NCBI RefSeq assembly: GCF_004000885.1
Contig: NZ_BIMC01000001.1
Span: forward strand, 434,001-498,000
Length of the DNA stretch: 64,000 nucleotides
Reading direction: 5' to 3'
Source: Paenibacillus glucanolyticus NBRC 15330
GTDB taxonomy: Bacteria; Bacillota; Bacilli; Paenibacillales; Paenibacillaceae
This document shows positions 38,158-46,364 of this stretch, in pieces. The stretch's first letter is position 1, and the number at the start of each line of letters is the position of its first letter. Below the pieces are notes generated by a model that saw only the letters and a program-made list of their open reading frames with translations, was not told the origin of the DNA and ran no database searches. The translations under genes and the position numbers were made by a program.

Positions 38158-38382
38158 ATGATAATCAAAAAAACATTGGTTTGCGCTATCATTTTTGTCG
38201 TTATTTTAGCTGCAGCCATCCTAACCGATAGTCGTACACGATCACGCTATCAACCGGACAACACGTCTTATATACAAAGGTATCAAATGCAGGATTTCCA
38301 AGAGGAATCCCGATGGTTCTCGCCTAGAGAATATATAAAAATCATTCGGAAATCGCCGGAATCCGGACCGGATCAGCCATAG
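38158..38382 (+). CDS. small single-pass membrane protein, unknown
   Basis: 74 residues with SD AAAGGAGTGG. An N-terminal Lys-rich start and one hydrophobic helix (LVCAIIFVVILAAAIL) are followed by a polar Arg/Tyr/Gln-rich tail (RTRSRYQPDNTSYIQRYQMQ). It is probably anchored by the N-terminus with the tail outside. I do not recognise it. Confidence 0.7.
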   Translation: MIIKKTLVCAIIFVVILAAAILTDSRTRSRYQPDNTSYIQRYQMQDFQEESRWFSPREYIKIIRKSPESGPDQP

Positions 38383-38400
38383 TCCTTGTCCTGTGGCTGT

Positions 38401-39027
38401 CTATCCGTGAAACTGAATTTCACTGTTTTCTTTGCTTCGCTTTTTTCTCCGGATCAGCCACGATATGATCATGATGACGGCGAGACCAGCAACTACAGCT
38501 GCCACATAGTAACCGTAACGGTTAATCATCAGTCCTATGTGATCAACCACCTGATCCCCAACAAACATCCCCAGAGAAAAATAACCGATGGTCCATACCA
38601 AGGACGCGGAATAGGAGAACATCGCAAATCTTCGATAGGGCATCCCCTTCATGCCTACCGCATAGGGAGTTACGTTGCGCAATATCGGTAAGAAAGCGCT
38701 GATGCAGATCGCATAGTTGCCGTATTGGTGAGTCAGTCGTTCGGATACATTAAGAAACTCGCGAATTTTCGATTTTTCCCCAACGCGGTTTAACAGTTTG
38801 CTTGCGGTAAACCGACTGAGCATAAATCCTACCGTCGAGCCTGAGCATACCCCGAGAAAAGTCATAAAAAAAGACGGTACCGGTGATAAAATCTCGGATG
38901 CCGCTAACGCTCCACCGGTCATGGCCACGACTTCATTAGGCACAGGAAGGCCGACCAATCCAAGGCATAATACAAGAAATAGCGCATAATGCCCGATCTG
39001 TTCAATAAAATCTAATAGCGTATCCAC
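38401..39027 (-). CDS. DedA family membrane protein
   Basis: About 208 residues from a GTG at 39027 (MDTLLDFIEQIGHYALF); the frame extends 22 codons upstream without better SD. Family blocks: GLPVPNEVVAMTGGALA, FLGVCSGSTVGFMLSRF, SAFLPILRNVTPYAVGMKGMPYRRFAMFSYSASLVWTIGYFSLG with the conserved Arg and Pro. Related proteins recycle undecaprenyl phosphate; the role here is inferred only. A Lys/Arg-rich tail ends the protein. Confidence 0.92.
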   Translation of the reverse strand: MDTLLDFIEQIGHYALFLVLCLGLVGLPVPNEVVAMTGGALAASEILSPVPSFFMTFLGVCSGSTVGFMLSRFTASKLLNRVGEKSKIREFLNVSERLTHQYGNYAICISAFLPILRNVTPYAVGMKGMPYRRFAMFSYSASLVWTIGYFSLGMFVGDQVVDHIGLMINRYGYYVAAVVAGLAVIMIISWLIRRKKRSKENSEIQFHG

Positions 39028-39153
39028 GCCTTGGCCCCCTAATCCGTCCCTTAAAATATATAACCAGTTTATATGCAAGCGCCGCATTCGCACACGTGCT
39101 GCAGACGAGGATATGCACTGGACCTGAGACTAGGATCAGTCCATCACGATCTC

Positions 39154-39429
39154 TTATAGATTTTTAAAAGCTGCAATAAAAGACTGCGGATCATCCTTCA
39201 CCGTGTAAGAGTACACGCCTTGCTGGGTATGCAAATATAAAAAACCACCGCCGCCTCCCAGAGGGCGGTACGAGAGGTCAAACACCTGCTTAATCGGGAA
39301 CTCGCGGTATTTCGTGACGATTCGATCCTCATACAAGAGCATCTCCCGGCCTTGCTCCTCGGTCCGTTGTTCGATGCCATCCACGACTCGGTTGATTTTG
39401 TAATAGGGCTGCATGGCTACACACTTCAT
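39154..39429 (-). CDS. conserved small protein, possible PH-like fold
   Basis: 91 residues from MKCVAMQPYYKINRV; SD AAGGAGG decides this start over one nine codons upstream. It has alternating beta-strand pattern (MLLYEDRIVTKYREFPIKQVFDLSYRP, GFLYLHTQQGVYSYTV, DDPQSFIAAFKNL), as in bacterial PH-like proteins. No membrane segment. It follows the small membrane protein at 39.45-39.66 kb and may be cotranscribed. Confidence 0.7.
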   Translation of the reverse strand: MKCVAMQPYYKINRVVDGIEQRTEEQGREMLLYEDRIVTKYREFPIKQVFDLSYRPLGGGGGFLYLHTQQGVYSYTVKDDPQSFIAAFKNL

Positions 39430-39452
39430 AAGCTCCCTCCTTGCTGTCTGTG

Positions 39453-39662
39453 TCATCCTCGGTTCGAAGACTGCACTTCCCCTCTCTTCTTCCTGCGGTT
39501 CCTGATTCGTTCCATCAGCTCCAGGGCTCCAATGAATAGAACGAAAACTACGAATAACCCGATCGCCCGGCCTGGTTCAATCAGACCATATAAAGAAGCA
39601 GCGATGCCGGTAATCCCTACAATAATAATACCTAATACTGAAAGTTTCCAACCTGTTAACAT
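39453..39662 (-). CDS. small two-helix membrane protein, unknown
   Basis: 69 residues from MLTGWKL, SD TAGGAG. Two hydrophobic helices (VLGIIIVGITGIAASLYGLI and IGLFVVFVLFIGALELM), then a basic tail RIRNRRKKRGE. The frame extends upstream to 39743 but the SD supports the shorter form. Confidence 0.65.
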   Translation of the reverse strand: MLTGWKLSVLGIIIVGITGIAASLYGLIEPGRAIGLFVVFVLFIGALELMERIRNRRKKRGEVQSSNRG

Positions 39663-39892
39663 ATGTATGCTCCTATAATAAACATAATTGCCATTCATTA
39701 AATCGATAGCTTTAGGATTGTCCAAGTGTACATTTCCAGACACAGGGAATGTATCATAAAGGAGCCCCTACATTCAAGTTATAACGGAATCGGCAATTTC
39801 AATTGCCAAACACTCGTGACTTTTGCAATAATTTACTCAAGGAGAGAAACGATAAGCTGGCCTACGGAAACAAATAGACGGGAGGAATACTT

Positions 39893-40903
39893 ATGAGCAC
39901 ATCCATTTGGATCCTGATCCTTTTGTTTATTTTGGTGGATATTTGGATTATTGCTTTTTTTGTCTTCAAGCGCTCGTTACGTAATCAAAATAGTCAACAG
40001 CCCTTTAAGGGCAATAAGCCTCGACGTGGAAAAATACCTGATCTGCCGCCCATCGTGAAAGCGGAAAGCCCTGCAAGTGAGCTTGCCGGCAGACTGGAAG
40101 CCGCCCTGCCTTATACCTATCAGAACACGCTGAAGCAGAGAGTGATGAGTGAGCACCCGGACATGTCAGAACCGGAATATGAATGGCGATGGCAAGAGCT
40201 GAAACGTTTCTTTATCCTGTGCGCTGTTCTGGATCGAGTCCCGATGTTCAGCAAAGACGTGGACGAAGTGTGGCATGAAATGCTGATGTATACATATGAG
40301 TATCAACAGTTCTCGGAGCGCTTTCTTGGCCGTATGCTTCATCACGCTCCCAACACCGGAAGCGAACATGTTCCCATCCCGAATGAACGGGCATGGTTTG
40401 ACACGGTCTATGTCCAATTATTCGGCTGGCATGAATACAGCGCCAAGCTATGGGGAGCATTCTTCCGCGTCCCGCTGCCTCGCGAAGAACTGAAGGACTA
40501 CGGTTCTGGCCATTTCGCCGTGGATCATGGTCAGAAGCGTTTTAACGCTTGGACTTATGAGAGCATGCCTGCGGCACGTACGGCGATTGATGCCGTCATT
40601 CATGATTTGCAGGATCGGATTAGAGCAGCCGAGGTGGAGCGGCCGCATGATCAGAAGCTGGTTAATTTCCGCAATAGCGATGTGCTGCTGGCGGCGGCCG
40701 TTTATTATGCGTGGAACGCACCCGAGCAATTCGCAGATCATATGATCCCTGATGAGCGGGAGCTTTATAAGAGCAGCAGCAGCTCCTCTTGCACCGCTGC
40801 TTCGGCTTGCGGGTCCGGCAGTGGCTCGGACTCCGGCAGCGGATCCTCCTGCAGCAGCGGTTCGTCCTGCGGCAGCAGTTGCGGAGGCGGCTGCAGCAGC
40901 TAA
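39893..40903 (+). CDS. GRDP-like membrane-anchored protein with Ser/Gly/Cys-rich tail
   Basis: 336 residues. One N-terminal membrane helix (ILILLFILVDIWIIAFFVF), then a soluble domain. The block FSKDVDEVWHEMLMYTYEYQQFSERFLGRMLHHAPN resembles the D-x-x-WH-x-H/M motif of glycine-rich-domain proteins (GRDP/DUF1399-like). The last 43 residues are almost only Ser, Gly, Cys, Ala and Asp, with about eight Cys. Such tails occur in a few bacterial membrane proteins of unknown role. SD GGGAGG upstream. Function unknown; metal binding or cross-linking by the tail is possible. Confidence 0.8.
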   Translation: MSTSIWILILLFILVDIWIIAFFVFKRSLRNQNSQQPFKGNKPRRGKIPDLPPIVKAESPASELAGRLEAALPYTYQNTLKQRVMSEHPDMSEPEYEWRWQELKRFFILCAVLDRVPMFSKDVDEVWHEMLMYTYEYQQFSERFLGRMLHHAPNTGSEHVPIPNERAWFDTVYVQLFGWHEYSAKLWGAFFRVPLPREELKDYGSGHFAVDHGQKRFNAWTYESMPAARTAIDAVIHDLQDRIRAAEVERPHDQKLVNFRNSDVLLAAAVYYAWNAPEQFADHMIPDERELYKSSSSSSCTAASACGSGSGSDSGSGSSCSSGSSCGSSCGGGCSS

Positions 40904-40955
40904 TGTGAATCGGGGCCGCAGCAGGTGTGCCAGAGAGTTTATCAACTATATGTAG

Positions 40956-40987
40956 AACAGGGCCTGGAATAATTCCAGGCCCTGTTT
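40956..40987. terminator. bidirectional terminator
   Basis: 15-bp perfect stem (AACAGGGCCTGGAAT and its complement) between the convergent genes ending at 40903 and 41002, with short U-runs on both strands. Confidence 0.8.
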
Positions 40988-41001
40988 ATGTTATGGATGC
41001 G

Positions 41002-41859
41002 TTATTTCCCGCCGTCTACAATTTCACCTTTTCTTACCTTTACATCTCCCAGCCAGTTGATGTTAAGAGATTTCGTGCCGTCTCTAAACAGATCTGGATG
41101 ATCCGACACTTGAAAATGCAGATGTGCCTCACTGGAATTGCCGGAATTGCCACACAACCCAATCCGATCACCCGATTCCACGTCCGTCCCCTCCAACACG
41201 CACACCGATCCCAGCTTAAGATGCGCATACAGGCTGTATTCATGGCTGCCATGATCGATGATGACATAATTTCCTGCAGGTTCGGTTTCGTTTACCACTC
41301 CGACGGGCACGTTATCCGCGATGTTGTTCTCAATGGCAATCACTTTACCGCTGGCACCTGCTAGAATTTCTTCTCCAAACGCGAAGTAACTTTCGTTCAA
41401 ATCGGGATCCCCATGGTAGGTCATCCCTTCCTCCGTTCTCACAACATCGATGGCATACCGCTGGCTCGCCTCCACGTAATGATAATTGTCCATCACATGC
41501 TCGCCTCCCCAGAACACATACCATTTCCCCTTAAACGGCAATTTGAACGTTGTTGCCGAATAACGGCTATCCGATTCCGAAAATCTCTCAAGAGGCGATA
41601 ACATGAATCCGACAATCATGCCCGCTTCATCGATCATAGCTTGGATTCCTTTTGTCCCGCTGTCATCCATCCAGTGAATCATTCGAAGTTTGTTCATCGT
41701 GTTGTCCAGAACGAGATGGAACGCACTCACTCCAGCCGTATATTCCTTGGACATCGCTTCGAATTGTTCCACCGTTACAAGTGCTCGCAATTCCTCCTCA
41801 AAAAGCTCATACAGCACGCGATGTTCCCCATCAAGCATTAATTTCGGAGCATCTACCAT
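41002..41859 (-). CDS. M23 family metallopeptidase without signal peptide
   Basis: About 285 residues from MVDAPKLM with SD GGAGGA. The N-terminal half is a DUF3887-like helical/beta region (AVSAFHLVLDN-type segment). The C-terminal half is a LytM/lysostaphin-like domain: HYVEASQRYAIDVV (His and Asp), NYVIIDHGSHEYSLYAHLKLGSVCV, GNSGNSSEAHLHFQV (His-x-His). Zinc ligands look complete. I see no signal peptide or membrane helix, so export is unexplained; the substrate may not be cell-wall peptidoglycan. Confidence 0.85.
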   Translation of the reverse strand: MVDAPKLMLDGEHRVLYELFEEELRALVTVEQFEAMSKEYTAGVSAFHLVLDNTMNKLRMIHWMDDSGTKGIQAMIDEAGMIVGFMLSPLERFSESDSRYSATTFKLPFKGKWYVFWGGEHVMDNYHYVEASQRYAIDVVRTEEGMTYHGDPDLNESYFAFGEEILAGASGKVIAIENNIADNVPVGVVNETEPAGNYVIIDHGSHEYSLYAHLKLGSVCVLEGTDVESGDRIGLCGNSGNSSEAHLHFQVSDHPDLFRDGTKSLNINWLGDVKVRKGEIVDGGK

Positions 41860-42070
41860 ATTCAAGTCCTCCTCCATATGTATACGGGTCCACTATGACC
41901 CAAGTATACCTGATGAGATTTATCTTGATCGAAACAGAAGCTTAACTTTAGCTAAACTTTCTTCTGCAGCGAAAATTCAATGATCAATGATTTCATATTC
42001 CATATAAAAAGCACCTGTAACCATCCTTCGACGGTTCAGGTGCTCCTATTCACGATGTGACTTGGCCATA

Positions 42071-42547
42071 TTATCCATTGGACGAGAGAATCATGCCGGA
42101 ACGGGTCTGCGGCCCGACTTTGCGGATTGAAATCTGATTTTGTTCGGCCCAGCGTGTCAGCTCCCGAATTCCTTCGCAATTCTTCTCTTCAAATTTAAAA
42201 CAGCAGTACATAGGGGGTACGCTCTTATCCTTGAGAATGAATTGAAAAGCGGCCTTGTGACATCCGGAAACCTTAATCTCACGAATCTGACCGGCATGAA
42301 CTTCAACACCATTAATTGTAATCGTATCGGAATTCCCGTCAATCTGGACTTCACGCTTTACCAAACGTGCATAAGCTTCAATTCCTAATGCCGCAACAAT
42401 AACGACATTCACAACCATCTGCATATAGAATAGGACAGGATACGAATATTCCGTCAGAGTCGCAACTTGAAACATCATGATGCTAATTACCAGAGCAAAT
42501 AAAATAATGTCTTTCATTCTTGTAGAATAGTGAATTGCGAATTTCAT
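42071..42547 (-). CDS. two-helix membrane protein, unknown
   Basis: About 158 residues from MKFAIHYSTRM, preceded by GGAG. Two membrane helices (IILFALVISIMMFQVATL; LFYMQMVVNVVIVAALGIEAYA) and a soluble PH-like C-terminal domain (VQIDGNSDTITINGVEVHAGQIREIKVSG...). No family recognised with certainty. Confidence 0.65.
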   Translation of the reverse strand: MKFAIHYSTRMKDIILFALVISIMMFQVATLTEYSYPVLFYMQMVVNVVIVAALGIEAYARLVKREVQIDGNSDTITINGVEVHAGQIREIKVSGCHKAAFQFILKDKSVPPMYCCFKFEEKNCEGIRELTRWAEQNQISIRKVGPQTRSGMILSSNG

Positions 42548-42813
42548 AATCATCAGCTCCGTTCGTTCTGTAAGGGTTTTCATTTTCTTCTTTCCTTATT
42601 ATAACACCATTGTACATAATTTTGACACATATCATTCACATTTCTGTCAAAAAAATATTTGCTTCGCTCCATATTCTATGCTTATTCGAATGGCGCAGTG
42701 TCGTCCATGGTCTAGCCAACCGCATAACTACTCGGTGATGATCAGAACCTGTCCCCAGTGAATGCGGAAAAAGTGGGTATGAGCGATTGGTTCCTATGGC
42801 ATCTCTTAACAAC
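42548..42813. other. intergenic stretch with no recognisable gene
   Basis: Between the two-helix membrane protein and the terminator at 42814. Apart from an AT-rich promoter-like segment near 42600-42660 I see nothing coding on either strand. Confidence 0.4.
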
Positions 42814-42857
42814 AAAAAAAGAGCATCCCGCCAGATCCAAAATCTGTTGGGATACCC
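42814..42857 (-). terminator. terminator of the PadR/HAAS operon
   Basis: Minus-strand stem GGTATCCC/GGGATGC with an inner ACAGAT/ATCTG stem, followed by seven U, 21 bases after the stop at 42878. Confidence 0.8.
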
Positions 42858-42877
42858 TTTGTTTCAACCTGTTGTCT

Positions 42878-43909
42878 TTACTTGGTTAACGCCGTATTTC
42901 CTTCCTTTCTCCGAAACCGTTTCATCACGACAGATACGGTATCAATAAGGGCGATGACCACAATAATGTAAATGAGGCCGTCCCTGGATCGATCCCAAAT
43001 TAACTTTACGGTCTCATACGATCCATCTCCCGTTGTTACAAGTCCTGATTGAACGAGCTGATCCATGAATATCGGATTCCAAATCGTCATATCGGAGAAC
43101 AGGATCACCGCAACGATAACGGAAGCAATGTTAAATATAACATGCATGACGGCAAGCTGCGGCGTCCACTTTCTTGTGATTAATTTCCTGGCTTCATTGA
43201 ATATGCTGAAGGCGGTAAGAAGCCATATCAGCGGCAAATACTTGGCGAAGGCAGCCTGTTCAAACACCGGAATGGCGATCGAGTGTTCAGCAAATCGATG
43301 AACACCGATCAAGTTAATGGAAAACGTGTTAATGGAAAACGTGAACAGGACGAAGAACAGCACGGAAAAGAGGATGCCAAGCACCGGCTCGCTCGGTTTA
43401 ATCCGGGTGGCTGGTTCTGGAATTGCAGGCAATTCCGAGGGTTTCCATGGATCATTGGAGACTTGGCGAGCCCCGCGGTATTCGATAAAGGCAAAAATAA
43501 CGGTTACCCAGGCAAATCCGTGGATTCCTACGCTAAGCAGCGAGACAAGGTATTCCAGCAGCTTCTCGGCAGTGGGTTCCGTGCTTATAAAGAAATTAAC
43601 GATGTAGACGATCCCAAGAGCAACGGCTATCGAATACAGAACAATCCTTAGGACGGACCAATAGCTGTCAATCAAACCAGGACCAATGAGATACCTTTCC
43701 CTTCCTCTGTATCTGGCTGCCATTTCCACGGGGGGGCCGAGCTCAAGCAGCACCTGCTCCACTTCTTCCAAACTAGCGGTCTCCCTGTCGGCTCCCCGGT
43801 CTTCCAGCATGTCTTCGACGAGTCCTTGAAGCTCCTTCTCAATATCCGCCCGCTGCGATTCGGGCAGCTTCTGGGTCACCGCATAAATATACCTGTTAAT
43901 CAGATCCAT
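42878..43909 (-). CDS. HAAS domain-containing membrane protein
   Basis: About 343 residues. The N-terminal HAAS-type helical signalling domain (MDLINRYIYAVTQKLPESQRADIEKELQGLVEDML, LGPPVEMAARYRGRERYLIGP) is followed by about seven membrane helices. In this family the gene is paired with a PadR regulator that controls it. SD AAGGGGG lies before the ATG at 43909, five bases after the padR stop. Confidence 0.85.
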   Translation of the reverse strand: MDLINRYIYAVTQKLPESQRADIEKELQGLVEDMLEDRGADRETASLEEVEQVLLELGPPVEMAARYRGRERYLIGPGLIDSYWSVLRIVLYSIAVALGIVYIVNFFISTEPTAEKLLEYLVSLLSVGIHGFAWVTVIFAFIEYRGARQVSNDPWKPSELPAIPEPATRIKPSEPVLGILFSVLFFVLFTFSINTFSINLIGVHRFAEHSIAIPVFEQAAFAKYLPLIWLLTAFSIFNEARKLITRKWTPQLAVMHVIFNIASVIVAVILFSDMTIWNPIFMDQLVQSGLVTTGDGSYETVKLIWDRSRDGLIYIIVVIALIDTVSVVMKRFRRKEGNTALTK

Positions 43910-43913
43910 CACT

Positions 43914-44258
43914 TTAGTCCCCCTTGTCATTTATAAGTCCCTCCAGACTTGTCATCATATCTTTCCATTCATGGTAGAGCTGCCGATATATATCCTTGCC
44001 TGTCTGACTTATGATGTAATATTTCCTCGGCCGGGCTTCATTTGTATCCCACTCGCTGTTAAGCAAGCCTTGTTTCTCCAGCCGTCGCAGCAACGGGTAG
44101 AGCGTACCCGCTTCCACGTTGATCCCCCTCTCCTGCAATATGGTCACTAATGAATAACCATACTGCGGCTCGGACAACTGACTGAGAACACCAAGGATGA
44201 TCGTACCACGCCGAAGCTCCTGCACCATACTGTTTAAAATGTCCTGATCCTCTGGCAT
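43914..44258 (-). CDS. PadR family transcriptional regulator
   Basis: 114 residues. Winged-helix PadR signature: LRRGTIILGVLSQLSEPQYGYSLVTILQERGINVEAGTLYPLLRRLEKQGLLNSEW. It is cotranscribed with the HAAS protein and most likely represses this pair, with the HAAS protein as effector or target. Confidence 0.93.
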   Translation of the reverse strand: MPEDQDILNSMVQELRRGTIILGVLSQLSEPQYGYSLVTILQERGINVEAGTLYPLLRRLEKQGLLNSEWDTNEARPRKYYIISQTGKDIYRQLYHEWKDMMTSLEGLINDKGD

Positions 44259-44561
44259 ATCATCATCTCCTGGAAAAGATTATACTGTATATCACACACT
44301 AATGTAAATAAAACATTAATGATTATTTAAAATTATTTTTAGATGTCCTTATGTTAACTACTGCCAAGTTTGATGACTTACCAAATTCGGCCAATTGCTT
44401 GTACGCAAAAAAAGGTTATCCTACAGCCGTGACGGACCGTAAGATAACCTTCTCTATTTATGCTCAACCCATTACAGGGATACTGTGGATGTTCACGTCA
44501 GGGAACCTGGTATACCAACATTATCGTTCATTGGCAGCTACATGTTCATATCTTGCCTACC
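44259..44561. other. intergenic region between padR and namA
   Basis: It holds the padR promoter area (AT-rich, 44280-44340), where transcription runs left, and the namA terminator at 44407-44450. No coding potential recognised; the reading frames there are antisense shadows. Confidence 0.5.
44407..44450 (-). terminator. terminator downstream of namA
   Basis: Minus-strand 7-bp stem GGTTATC/GATAACC with an inner stem, followed by seven U, about 110 bases after the namA stop. Confidence 0.7.
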
Positions 44562-45599
44562 TTATCTCGTTTTTCTGGGAAATCCGTTCTGATACTGTGT
44601 CGGAATTGCCGTCTCCTTCTGCAGGACAGCTGCAGCCTCCAATGCCCAGTAAGGGTTCCGAAGCATTCCTCTTCCAACGGCAACGAGATCTGCTTCTTCA
44701 TTGCCAACGACCGCATTCGCCAGTGCAGGTTCATCCAGACGGCCAACAGCTATGACCGGTACTTGCAGCGCTTCTTTAATTTGTCTGGCAAGCGGAACTT
44801 GGTATGCCACATGTGTGCCCGGTCTGCCTTCGGCCGCAATCGGTCCCTCGCCGCCTGCGCTGATATGGAACATGTCGACACCGGCAGCCTGATATTCTTT
44901 GGCGAAAGCAATGCTCTCCTGAATGCCGTAACCGCCTGTCACGTATTCTCTTGCAGAGATTCGCATGATTAATGGCATATCTGCCGGCATTTCACTTTTT
45001 GCGGCTTGAATGACTTCTTTACCAAACTTCGTTAAATCCTGTCCGTACTCATCGTTTCTTTGGTTCGTTAACGGGGAGTGGAACTGATGAATCAGATAAC
45101 CATGTGCACCATGAAGCTCAATCGCATCAAATCCCGCCTTCACCGCACGGCGTACAGCCAGACGGAACTTCTCCACCATCTGCTGAACTTCTTCAGTTGA
45201 AAGAGCTCTTGGCGTTTTGGAATTCTCGTCAAACGGAATAGCCGATGGAGCCACAGGTGTCTCCGCATCCTCTGCTTTCCGGCCGGCATGTGCAATTTGG
45301 ATCGCTGCCTTCGCACCATGCTGGTGAACAGCATCAACGATGCGAGCCAAAGCCGGGATATGATCATCCGACCATAAACCGAGGTCATAATCGGAAATCC
45401 GTCCATCCGGTTCGACGTCCGTCATTTCAACGATAACAAGTCCCGCTCCGCCAATCGCACGGCTGGTATAGTGCAAGTAATGCCAATCCGTCGCGATTCC
45501 GTCCTTGTTTGTTACGGAGTATTGGCACATCGGCGGCATGACCACCCGATTTTTCAATTCTAAAGATTTCAGTTTGTATGGGCTGAATAAATGTTCCAT
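44562..45599 (-). CDS. namA: NADPH dehydrogenase NamA (YqjM-type old yellow enzyme)
   Basis: 345 residues. FMN-dependent ene-reductase of the YqjM class: thermophilic-like N-terminus NRVVMPPMCQYSV with Cys25 and Tyr27, substrate His pair in ELHGAHGYLIHQFHSP, NQRNDEYG, and flavin-binding VIAVGRLDEPALA...DLVAVGRGMLRNPYW. It reduces alpha,beta-unsaturated carbonyls and nitro compounds with NADPH. The operator overlapping its promoter, together with the upstream MarR gene, suggests induction by electrophiles. Confidence 0.95.
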   Translation of the reverse strand: MEHLFSPYKLKSLELKNRVVMPPMCQYSVTNKDGIATDWHYLHYTSRAIGGAGLVIVEMTDVEPDGRISDYDLGLWSDDHIPALARIVDAVHQHGAKAAIQIAHAGRKAEDAETPVAPSAIPFDENSKTPRALSTEEVQQMVEKFRLAVRRAVKAGFDAIELHGAHGYLIHQFHSPLTNQRNDEYGQDLTKFGKEVIQAAKSEMPADMPLIMRISAREYVTGGYGIQESIAFAKEYQAAGVDMFHISAGGEGPIAAEGRPGTHVAYQVPLARQIKEALQVPVIAVGRLDEPALANAVVGNEEADLVAVGRGMLRNPYWALEAAAVLQKETAIPTQYQNGFPRKTR

Positions 45600-45646
45600 T
45601 GTAACACGCTCCCTCTATTCAAAAAGATTGATTCGCAAACTTATTA

Positions 45647-45662
45647 ATGCATGCGCATGCAT
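45647..45662. promoter_or_regulatory. 16-bp perfect palindrome, namA operator candidate
   Basis: ATGCATGCGCATGCAT is placed directly after the -10 of the predicted namA promoter, so it covers +1. The position suits a repressor, probably the MarR protein encoded just upstream (inference). Confidence 0.65.
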
Positions 45663-45664
45663 CT

Positions 45665-45693
45665 AAAATAACAAAATAAGAACCATCCGTCAA
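45665..45693 (-). promoter_or_regulatory. predicted namA promoter
   Basis: -35 TTGACG (45688-45693), 17 bp, -10 TATTTT (45665-45670) on the minus strand, 20 bases beyond the marR stop. Confidence 0.6.
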
Positions 45694-45712
45694 TAAGGAG
45701 ACTGAAAAATGG

Positions 45713-46147
45713 TCACGCCTGCACCTGTTTTAATACATCCTGAAGTCCATGCTTCAGCTTAGGCGCAGAGAATTGCTGCTCCAATACCCCTTGGACAGTA
45801 GCTTTCGCTTTTTGCAGCTTCTCTTCACCGATATGAGTTAGCGATGTATAGATCCCTCTTCTGTCATCCTCACAGATGGCTCTCTGCATCGCACCGCAGC
45901 TTTTGGCTTCAAAACGGCTGACGAGTCTCGATATCGCACTTTGACTAAGGCCCACCATGGTTTGCAGCTGCTGAAGGCGCAGTTTTTTCTCAGGCGACTC
46001 CGATAGAAATAACATCACATAAAATTCATTCAACGTTAAATCATGCTTTTGCTGCAAGGTTTGTTCCAGCTCATGGGTAATCATCGCCTGAACCTGCGTT
46101 AAAGATAGCCAACTGGTTATAAGAGTATGCGTTTGTTCTGTTGACAT
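45713..46147 (-). CDS. MarR family transcriptional regulator
   Basis: 144 residues. Winged helix: LTLNEFYVMLFLSESPEKKLRLQQLQTMVGLSQSAISRLVSRFEAKSCGAMQRAICEDDRRGIYTSLTHIGEEKL, with the DDRR wing. A Cys in SCGAMQRAIC (two Cys) could make it redox responsive. SD AGGTGGAG. It lies just upstream of namA in the same orientation. Confidence 0.92.
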   Translation of the reverse strand: MSTEQTHTLITSWLSLTQVQAMITHELEQTLQQKHDLTLNEFYVMLFLSESPEKKLRLQQLQTMVGLSQSAISRLVSRFEAKSCGAMQRAICEDDRRGIYTSLTHIGEEKLQKAKATVQGVLEQQFSAPKLKHGLQDVLKQVQA

Positions 46148-46364
46148 AAGGTCTCCACCTGTTCTAGGTATATTTCCATCAGATGATCCACTCTGCCACC
46201 ATCCAACGGCTCACTATTAGTTATTAATAATAACAACTCCCCCTTTGGGACGTCAAACCTATCATTCGTTAAATCGTTCCGCCAACAACCAACATGCCAG
46301 TCTATAACCCTCAAGAGAGAGCTTCAACTGACACGCTGTAACGGACTTTTTTCTCTAAAAGAGA

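Noticed and set aside
46117..46314. 65-codon minus-strand frame upstream of marR
   Set aside because: It overlaps the marR start, and the marR SD and start are convincing; no family seen.
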